Part shown: piece after piece, positions 1-5,190 of the stretch
Layout of the letters: the number at the start of each line of letters is the position of its first letter
Position numbering within the stretch: the stretch's first letter is position 1
The notes under the pieces: model-generated
Database searches by the model: none
Seen by the model: the letters and a program-made list of their open reading frames with translations, nothing else
Told to the model about the DNA's origin: nothing
Program-made: the position numbers and the translations under genes
Assembly: GCA_016763915.1 (NCBI GenBank)
Contig: JAESSX010000155.1
Span: 1-5,190 of the forward strand
Length of the DNA: 5,190 nucleotides
Source of the DNA: Rhodospirillales bacterium
Lineage (GTDB): Bacteria; Pseudomonadota; Alphaproteobacteria; Rhodospirillales_A; Casp-alpha2
Direction: 5' to 3'

Positions 1-1319
1 ACGACGATCAGGCCCGCTATCAGGCACAAATATCCGGCCTTCACGGCGGCGTCCCATTTCCCATGCAGCGCCAGGACAACGATGGCGGCGGGGACCAGAA
101 GATAGTAAATCGCGAACGGGTAATCGATATTCTGCAACCGTTCGGTGACAAACCGGGCGACCTCGGTGATGGAAAAGCCGCCGGCAAGGGAGCGCGCCAC
201 TTTGACGATGGTGCCCCCTGAGTCGGCCCCGCTTGCATCCGGCGCTGCGGAGGCAGAATAAAGCGACATCTGCTCGAGGAAATTGACCATGGAAAAGGTC
301 GTCCACCAGTTGTCGTTGAAAAAACTCAGGCCATAGGCGAGAGAAAATCCGATCGCGACGGCGCCCAGCCCGACCACGCCGTGCCACGCCGCGCCCAAAT
401 TCCGTCGCCCGAAAATAAGGGCGCAGGCAATCACAAACATCGCAATCAGGCCCTGGTAAAGCCCGGAGCTTCCGGGGGCGAGGCTGTCGACGAAAACAAC
501 GGCGACAGGTGCGGATAGAATAACCGCCGCCGCAAGCACGCCCCACGCCAGCCCCGGCGGCGGCGTTTGCTTAATGTCCCGGCGTTCCCACCAGCCGAAA
601 ACGAGAGGCAGCAGCGGTAGAAACATAATCACGATGACGTTCTGGATCTTGACCATTTGCGCGGCGTGAACGAGAAATCCGCTCAGGCCCAGCAACAAAA
701 GCCCGCGTCGGTATGTCGTGCTCGGCGCCGCCATCAACGCCAGGGCGGCGGCGAATATCAGGATCATGGATAGCAGTTCGGTCCGCAGCATCACCGATTG
801 CGCCGCAATTCCCCCGCCGCCGACGGCGAACACCGCGCCCAGCACAAAACCGCCCCACCGCCCCCAGCTTTGGTTCGCCAAGAGGACGCAAATCCCGCCG
901 TACACCAGCCCCACCAGAATCCAGGCCTGAAAGACGGAAAACCACCGCCCGGCTACGATCAATGCACCATAAGTCCCTTCGAAATCTGCCGCCGCCAGCA
1001 GGCCGCCCATATCCTGGACCGGCACCAGTCCCAGCCAGTCGAAAACTTGAAACCACCCCGCCAGAGACAGGAAATAGACGTATCCGGTGTGGGCGTTGGG
1101 CACCAGCGGTTGCCCGGCGTTAATCAACAGCGCCTGATAGACAGATATCAAATCCATGTCTGAATTGGCCAGAACATCCCTGGCGATGCCGTGATAGAGC
1201 GACGGAAAGGCGCACAGGGCAAACAGGCCTGAGAGCGCTAGCAAGTGACCCCATGGTCCCTGCAGGATTCCGTGAAAAACGTTATTCGGGCCCAGGTGCT
1301 GGCTGGAGTAGGCGTTCAT
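1..1319 (-). CDS. Polytopic membrane protein, probable GT-C fold glycosyltransferase (PMT/ArnT-like), C-terminus off window
   Basis: The frame is open for 439 codons from ATG 1319 down to the left edge with no stop, so the C-terminus is missing. The protein is very hydrophobic, with about 11-12 likely membrane segments, near residues 24-41, 78-98, 130-149, 155-175, 182-198, 206-220, 226-243, 257-277, 287-304, 310-332, 403-418 and 429 onward. The first loop after the first helix carries SDMDLISVYQAL (residues 53-64), then NAHTGYVYF (75-83). An Asp-x-Asp pair in the first periplasmic loop, followed by a Tyr/Ala-rich helix, is the usual pattern of GT-C glycosyltransferases using polyprenyl-phosphate sugars. 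A large, probably periplasmic loop spans about 333-400. I infer transfer of a lipid-linked sugar to an envelope glycoconjugate; donor and acceptor cannot be read. The nearby CapD-type dehydratase fits this. An O-antigen ligase/polymerase-like or uncharacterised multi-spanning protein is the alternative. The membrane protein call is firm, the enzyme class moderate. Confidence 0.72.
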   Translation of the reverse strand, partial: MNAYSSQHLGPNNVFHGILQGPWGHLLALSGLFALCAFPSLYHGIARDVLANSDMDLISVYQALLINAGQPLVPNAHTGYVYFLSLAGWFQVFDWLGLVPVQDMGGLLAAADFEGTYGALIVAGRWFSVFQAWILVGLVYGGICVLLANQSWGRWGGFVLGAVFAVGGGGIAAQSVMLRTELLSMILIFAAALALMAAPSTTYRRGLLLLGLSGFLVHAAQMVKIQNVIVIMFLPLLPLVFGWWERRDIKQTPPPGLAWGVLAAAVILSAPVAVVFVDSLAPGSSGLYQGLIAMFVIACALIFGRRNLGAAWHGVVGLGAVAIGFSLAYGLSFFNDNWWTTFSMVNFLEQMSLYSASAAPDASGADSGGTIVKVARSLAGGFSITEVARFVTERLQNIDYPFAIYYLLVPAAIVVLALHGKWDAAVKAGYLCLIAGLIV

Positions 1320-1409
1320 GGCTACCTTGTATTGCATTTGTCCGGCCAGAGCCACAGGCGAGAGCAAAAAGAATGACCCGTGCTAGAAGTCCGTGGTAAA
1401 CACCAGTTT
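1320..1409. promoter_or_regulatory. Divergent intergenic region, presumed promoters for both flanking genes
   Basis: This is the only non-coding gap between the minus-strand membrane protein and the plus-strand pentapeptide gene, so at least the start signals of both should lie in or near it. That is inference from gene direction. I could not find a convincing -35/-10 pair on either strand. The gap is visibly richer in A and T than the flanking genes, especially around 1365-1410. Confidence 0.35.
1325..1328 (-). promoter_or_regulatory. Ribosome binding site favouring ATG 1319 for the GT-C-like gene
   Basis: On the minus strand AAGG lies 5 bases before ATG 1319. A second in-frame ATG at 1337 would add MQYKVA and has only a weak GGA ahead of it. 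The frame is closed by TAG at 1384-1382, so the start must lie between these. The better Shine-Dalgarno match decides for 1319, but 1337 is not excluded. Confidence 0.5.
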
Positions 1410-1913
1410 ATGAAACAAACACAGCCTCTGTTTACCGCCCTTTTGGCCTGTATCGTTGTCGTCCTGACGCAGACGGAGGCCTTGGGGTTCTATTCCAGCC
1501 ATGTGCAAAGGTTGCTAAAGACGAAGGTGTGCCCAAGTTGCGAATTGGCGAAGGCGGACCTGAGGCAAGCAGACTTGCAAAAGGCGGATCTGAGAATGGC
1601 CTTAATTTCGGGCGCAACCCTGACCGGCGCCGATTTGAGTGGCGCCAATCTCGCCGGCGCGGTCCTGCACGATGTGGACTTGTCGGGCGCCGATCTGTCG
1701 GGGGCCAACCTGACCGGCGCTTATTTTCAAGGCGCCAAACTAGGCGGGGCCAGCCTGCGGGGCGCAAACCTGTCGGGCACGGTTCTCTACAAGGCCGACC
1801 TGACCGGCGCCGACCTGACCGGGGCGGTCTTGAACCATACGGTATTCGACGGGGCTGTATTCTGCCGCACCAAACGCCCATCGGGCCGGGAAGACAACTC
1901 GGGCTGTAAATAA
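1410..1913 (+). CDS. Exported pentapeptide-repeat protein with cysteine pairs at both ends
   Basis: The product is 167 residues from ATG 1410. An in-frame GTG at 1380 would add ten residues, but starting at 1410 puts Lys2 directly before a clean hydrophobic segment (residues 7-19), giving a normal signal peptide with likely cleavage near Thr22-Gly26. Neither start has a strong Shine-Dalgarno site. After a short linker with CPSC (Cys41, Cys44), residues 44-153 form 22 consecutive pentapeptides of the A(D/N)LxG type. The central residue is Leu, Ile or Phe in all 22, and Ala occupies the i-2 place in 18. Such arrays fold as a right-handed quadrilateral beta-helix, here about 5.5 coils. The tail has Cys152 and Cys166 in a pattern (FC, then NSGC) that I recall from exported bacterial and cyanobacterial pentapeptide proteins. 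Disulfide capping in the periplasm is likely but inferred. It converges with purH, 3 bases apart. No biochemical role can be assigned; the known roles of some family members (gyrase protection) belong to cytoplasmic proteins. Confidence 0.88.
   Translation: MKQTQPLFTALLACIVVVLTQTEALGFYSSHVQRLLKTKVCPSCELAKADLRQADLQKADLRMALISGATLTGADLSGANLAGAVLHDVDLSGADLSGANLTGAYFQGAKLGGASLRGANLSGTVLYKADLTGADLTGAVLNHTVFDGAVFCRTKRPSGREDNSGCK
1539..1868 (+). repeat. Coding 15-base tandem repeat (22 pentapeptide units)
   Basis: Twenty-two 15-base units encode residues 44-153 of the pentapeptide protein without interruption. Units are diverged at DNA level but share a GGCGCC core. The ten bases TGACCGGCGC recur at 1621, 1711 and 1801, exactly 90 bases (six units) apart. 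The repetition keeps several other frames open on both strands; these shadows have no independent support. Confidence 0.85.
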
Positions 1914-1916
1914 CGC

Positions 1917-3487
1917 CTAGTGCCTGAAATGGCGCATGCCGGTGAGCACCATGGCCAGTCCGGCTTCGTCGGCGGCGGCGATGACCTCGTCGTCGCGTAT
2001 GGATCCGCCCGGCTGAATGACCGCCGTGGCACCGGCTTCGGCAATCGCCGCCAAGCCGTCGGCGAACGGGAAAACGCGTCAGACGCGGCCACGCACCCCT
2101 TGGCCCAGGTTTCCGCGTCGCCGGCGACCCGGGCCGCGTCGGCGGCCTTCCAGGCGGCGATGCGCGATGAATTGATGCGGCTCATCTGGCCCGCCCCGAC
2201 ACCGACCGTGGCGCCCCCCTTGGCATAGACGATGGCGTTGGACTTGACGTGCTTGGCGACGGTAAAGGCGAAAATCAGGTCCGCCATCTCGCCGTCCGTG
2301 GGCGCGCGTTTGGTGACGACGTCGAGGTCGCCTTCGGTGATTGCCGCGTCACGGCCCTGAAGCAGATATCCGCCGGACAGATTTTTCAGCATCATGCCGG
2401 GCGCCGCCGCATCGGGCATGCCGCCGGTCACCAGGACGCGCAGGTTCTTCTTTTGCGCCAGCACGGCGCGCGCGTCGGCGTCGATGTCCGGTGCGATGAC
2501 CACCTCGGCAAACAGCTTCGCCACTTCCTCGGCCGTTGGGGCATCCATGACCTGGTTGGTGGCGATGATGCCGCCGAAGGCGCTTTCCGTATCGCAGGCC
2601 AGCGCCCGCCCGTAGGCCTCCAACAGGGTATCGGCTTGCGCCACACCGCAGGGGTTGGCGTGCTTGACGATGATGCAGGCCGGTCCACTGGGAAATTCAG
2701 CGGCCAGCTCGAACGCCGCGTCGGTGTCGTTCAGATTGTTGTAACTGAGTTCCTTGCCCTGAATTTGTTCGGCGGTGGCGACGCCGGGCCGGTTCTCGCC
2801 ATTGGTATAGAAGGCCGCCTGCTGGTGCGGGTTTTCGCCGTAGCGCAGCAACTGTTTCCGTTCAGCGCCGACGGCGATGCGCGGCGGGAAGGGGTCGTCC
2901 AGCTGTTCCTGGAACCAGCCCGAAATGGCGGCGTCATAGGCCCCGGTGCGGGCGTAGGCGCGGGCCGCCAGCAGACGGCGGAATTCGGCCGTCGTAGCAC
3001 CCCCGCCGGCCTTCATTTCCTCGATCAGGCGGCCGTAGTCGGCGGGGTCGACGACGACGGCCACGAAGTCGTGGTTCTTTGCCGCCGCCCGGATCAGGGC
3101 CGGCCCGCCGATGTCGATGTTCTCTATGCTGTCTGCGAAACCGGCGCCGCCGGCAACGGTCTCTACGAACGGGTACAGGTTGACCACCAGCAGGTCGATG
3201 GGCTCGATGGCGTTGTCCCGCATGGCTTGTTGATGGCCGTCGTTATCGCGGATGGCCAGCAGGCCGCCGTGGATTTTCGGGTGCAGGGTCTTGACCCGGC
3301 CGTCCATGATTTCGGGGAATCCGGTTTCCTCGGACACGTCCTTGACCGTCAGCCCTAAGTCGCGAAGCGCCTTGGCGGTGCCGCCGGTGGACAGGATTTC
3401 GACGCCGCTGTCGGCGAGGTGCCGGCCCAGGTCATCGAGGCCGGTTTTGTCGGAAACGGAAATCAAGGCGCGGCGAATAACGGTCAT
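1917..3487 (-). CDS. purH: Bifunctional AICAR transformylase / IMP cyclohydrolase, frameshifted near the 3' end
   Basis: PurH adds a formyl group to AICAR from 10-formyl-tetrahydrofolate, then closes the ring to IMP, the last two steps of cytosolic purine synthesis. The N-terminal cyclohydrolase domain (about 1-195) shows STGGTAKAL (33-41), [14 protein letters not shown] (62-75, with Lys66), NLYPF (103-107), Asp125 and Lys137. These match the positions of the known cyclohydrolase site residues. The transformylase domain shows LRYGENPHQ (214-222), [11 protein letters not shown] (244-254), VKHANPCG (274-281, catalytic Lys-His pair 275-276) and [14 protein letters not shown] (412-425). After Phe472 the frame breaks. 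Inserting one T restores FPFADGL and runs to GMRHFRH and a TAG at 1919-1917, giving 523 residues, a normal family length. As read, the frame instead continues to a stop at 1789-1787, giving 566 residues with 94 abnormal ones. ATG 3487 starts at the family's N-terminus with a good ribosome binding site. The gene sits 23 bases behind the dehydratase gene, suggesting one transcript. The identity is certain; whether the gene is intact is not. Confidence 0.95.
2071..2074 (-). other. purH: Apparent one-base deletion (frameshift) in purH
   Basis: On the minus strand GCG is followed by four T bases and then CCC. The conserved PurH motif SDAFFPF needs five T bases here (GCG TTT TTC CCG). With one T added, all 51 following codons become a normal PurH C-terminus. 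The lesion is in a short homopolymer, which fits either a sequencing or assembly error or a recent real mutation. Confidence 0.9.
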
Positions 3488-3495
3488 TTAAAAAA

Positions 3496-3501
3496 TCCTT
3501 T
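3496..3501 (-). promoter_or_regulatory. purH ribosome binding site in the 23-base dehydratase-purH gap
   Basis: AAAGGA lies 8 bases before ATG 3487, separated by TTTTTTAA. The gap (3488-3510) between the dehydratase stop and purH is A/T-rich. It has no GC-rich stem that could end transcription and is too short for a normal separate promoter. This supports co-transcription and fixes the purH start. Confidence 0.75.
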
Positions 3502-3510
3502 GTTTATCAA

Positions 3511-5190
3511 TCAACCCGCCGCCGCTTTGGTGCCGGAACCGGGCTCGGAATTGTATTCAGGGATCAATTTTTGAAGAATGCTCATGACCCGCGCCGTGTC
3601 GTTGTCGCGGCAGGCCTCGCGGAGGTCCGCCAGCGCGGGCAACAGGTCGTCCAGGTTTCCGGGGCGGGGTGCTGCCAGAAGAATGCCGGGGCTTTCCGTC
3701 GCCACCGGGGGCTCGGAGCCGTGGAAAATTTCCTCGAACAGCTTCTCGCCGGGCCGGATGCCGGTGATGTCGATCTTGATGTCGGACCCGGGTTTCAGTC
3801 CGGCCAGCCGGATCATCTGTTCGGCCAGGTCCATGATGCGGATAGGCTCGCCCATATCGAGGACGAAGATCTTTCCCACGTCGCCGTCCTGGGGGCTGCC
3901 CAGGGCGGAGGCCTGCAACACCAGTTCCACGGCTTCGCGCACGGTCATGAAATAGCGCGTCATGTCCGGATGGGTCACCGTTATCGGGCCGCCCTCGGCC
4001 AACTGCCTCTGGAACAACGGCACCACGGAGCCGGTCGACCCCAGCACGTTGCCGAAACGGACAGTGACGAACCGGGTTCCGTCTTCGCCGCCATGTCCCC
4101 GCCGCAGGTCCAGGGCCTGACAATAGCTTTCGGCGATCCGCTTGGTGGCGCCCATGACGCTGGACGGGTTGACCGCTTTGTCGGTCGAAATCAGCACCAT
4201 GGTTTTGACTCCGGTGCGCACACAGGTGTCGGCGATATTGGCGGTGCCGGCGACGTTGGTCGCCGCGCCCTCGGGGATGTTGGCCTCGACCAGGGGCACA
4301 TGTTTCATGGCCGCGGCGTGGAACACCAGGTCGGGGCGGAAATCCTCGAACACCCCGCCGATGCGGCCCGTGTCGCGGACATCGGCCATCACCGCGTGGC
4401 GCGGAACCTGTGGCCAGCGTTCCATGGTTTCCCGGTCGATGGTGTAAAGCGCGTGTTCGGAACTATCCAGCAGCCCGATCTCCGCAGGCCGGAAAGCGCA
4501 CACCTGGCGGACAAGTTCGGACCCGATGCTGCCGCCGGCGCCGGTGATCAAAACCCGCTGTCCTTCGATCAGGGCCGCCATGGCATCGCGGTCGAGCGCC
4601 GCCTGCGGCCGGCCCAACAGGTCTTCAACCGCCACCGGTCTGACCTCCGTCTTATCCTCAGGCCCGCTTTTGAAATCGGTAACGCGGGGAACCCGGGCCA
4701 GGGTCATGCCCAGCTTGTCGGCCCTGTCGAGCAGGGCGCGCACCTGGGCGCCGTCCATGTCGTCGCGTGTCAGGACCAGGCGCTGCGGCCGAATGCCTTG
4801 TCCGCGCAGTGTTTTGACCGCGGCCTCAATGTCGTCGAGGGTGCCGAGAACCTCGATCCCGTGTATCTGGCGCCCCACCCGGCTGGCGTTTTCAGAGACA
4901 ATACCGACGGCCTGGTAACTGGCGTCCGGGGTCCGCTTCAGGGCGCGGATGAAAAGCTCCGCCCCGTCGCCGGCCCCGGCCAGCAGCACGGCGATGCGCG
5001 ACCCGTTTATGGCGTCGGAGGTGAGGTCAAACCGCCGGTCCTTGATCAGGCGGTAAAAAAACCGGGGGCCGCCCAGCAACGCCATCAGCGTGAACCAGGA
5101 AATCGGGATCATCGAGCGCGGCAGGTTGTGGAACCGGGTCCACAGGAACATCACCAGCAGGAACAGCAGCACCGTGACCGTGACCGCGCG
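3511..5190 (-). CDS. capD: CapD/WbpM-type membrane-anchored UDP-sugar 4,6-dehydratase, N-terminus off window
   Basis: The frame enters from the right edge with no stop and ends at TGA 3513-3511. A GTG at 5172 is open in frame upstream and falls inside a membrane helix, so it is not a believable start. Members are usually 600-650 residues with four N-terminal helices; only the last two (about 1-12 and 21-36, counting from the 5172 codon) are visible. Next comes a CoA-binding-like Rossmann domain (about 59-165, glycine-rich LLAGAGDGAE). Then comes an extended SDR catalytic domain with NAD(P)-binding TGAGGSIGSE (210-219). It has HAAAMKHVPLVE (285-296), STDKAVNPSSVMGATKR (329-345), VRFGNVLGS (371-379) and GIRPGEKLFEE (471-481). 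The catalytic triad reads Ser329, Met340, Lys344, with Met in place of the usual Tyr, as described for WbpM. The family removes water from UDP-GlcNAc to give a 4-keto-6-deoxy sugar for O-antigen, capsule or glycoprotein glycans. The exact substrate cannot be read, so the symbol is family-level. It lies 23 bases ahead of purH. Confidence 0.92.
   Translation of the reverse strand, partial: RAVTVTVLLFLLVMFLWTRFHNLPRSMIPISWFTLMALLGGPRFFYRLIKDRRFDLTSDAINGSRIAVLLAGAGDGAELFIRALKRTPDASYQAVGIVSENASRVGRQIHGIEVLGTLDDIEAAVKTLRGQGIRPQRLVLTRDDMDGAQVRALLDRADKLGMTLARVPRVTDFKSGPEDKTEVRPVAVEDLLGRPQAALDRDAMAALIEGQRVLITGAGGSIGSELVRQVCAFRPAEIGLLDSSEHALYTIDRETMERWPQVPRHAVMADVRDTGRIGGVFEDFRPDLVFHAAAMKHVPLVEANIPEGAATNVAGTANIADTCVRTGVKTMVLISTDKAVNPSSVMGATKRIAESYCQALDLRRGHGGEDGTRFVTVRFGNVLGSTGSVVPLFQRQLAEGGPITVTHPDMTRYFMTVREAVELVLQASALGSPQDGDVGKIFVLDMGEPIRIMDLAEQMIRLAGLKPGSDIKIDITGIRPGEKLFEEIFHGSEPPVATESPGILLAAPRPGNLDDLLPALADLREACRDNDTARVMSILQKLIPEYNSEPGSGTKAAAG

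Noticed and set aside
571..1056. Minus-strand open frame of 161 codons and overlapping plus-strand frames at 713-1163
   Set aside because: These are out-of-frame with the continuous membrane-protein gene that runs from 1319 to the left edge, and their translations are Arg/Pro-rich with no domain character.
1410..1455. Possible lipoprotein signal (LLAC, Cys14) in the pentapeptide protein
   Set aside because: Leu at the -2 place is not typical of a lipobox, the hydrophobic stretch before Cys14 is short, and it continues past it (IVVVL). A normal signal peptide cut near residues 22-26 fits better.
1432..1909. Open frames of 149 and 126 codons on both strands within the pentapeptide gene
   Set aside because: The 15-base coding repeats keep all frames periodic and open. 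Only the plus frame from 1410 gives a signal peptide and regular pentapeptides.
2249..3358. Plus-strand open frame of 369 codons
   Set aside because: It lies wholly opposite purH, whose product matches a known family along its length. The predicted protein has no recognisable motif and no ribosome binding site, so it is a GC-rich shadow.
3485..3501. T-run (minus strand TTTTTTAA) as a terminator after the dehydratase
   Set aside because: No GC-rich stem precedes it, and it sits between the purH ribosome binding site and start codon.
3557..4123. Minus-strand open frame of 188 codons, and plus-strand frames at 3578-3955, 4142-4447 and 4526-4918
   Set aside because: All lie inside the dehydratase gene in other frames, and their low-complexity translations carry no family motifs.
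5170..5172. GTG 5172 as the start of the dehydratase
   Set aside because: The frame is open upstream to the window edge, the codon falls in a membrane helix, and the family needs about 70-100 more N-terminal residues.

Overview
This GC-rich window reads as chromosomal DNA of an alphaproteobacterium. The codon use, the style of the PurH and CapD-type proteins and the compact layout suggest a Rhodospirillales-like lineage. That placement is inference from protein style, not from a marker gene. There are four protein genes, two of them cut by the window edges. I saw no rRNA or tRNA gene, insertion sequence, CRISPR array or phage gene.

Layout, left to right. Positions 1-1319 (minus) hold most of a polytopic inner-membrane protein that resembles GT-C fold (PMT/ArnT-like) glycosyltransferases; its C-terminus lies beyond the left edge. 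A 90-base divergent gap separates it from a small plus-strand gene (1410-1913). That gene encodes an exported pentapeptide-repeat protein with 22 uninterrupted repeats and a cysteine pair at each end. It meets purH tail to tail with 3 bases between the stop codons. purH (3487 down to 1917, minus) encodes the bifunctional enzyme of the last two steps of IMP synthesis, but carries an apparent one-base deletion at 2071-2074. The deletion replaces the conserved last 51 residues with an out-of-frame tail that runs antisense into the pentapeptide gene. Upstream of purH, 23 bases away on the same strand, is a CapD/WbpM-type membrane-anchored nucleotide-sugar 4,6-dehydratase. Its N-terminus lies beyond the right edge.

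Functional picture. The dehydratase and the GT-C-like protein both fit envelope polysaccharide or glycoconjugate synthesis: one makes a modified UDP-sugar at the membrane, the other probably transfers a lipid-linked sugar. purH is a housekeeping gene that appears to be co-transcribed behind the dehydratase. The exported pentapeptide protein has no assignable function.

I found no convincing new multi-gene system. The points most worth a second look are the purH frameshift, the cysteine-capped exported pentapeptide protein and the 3-base convergent junction.
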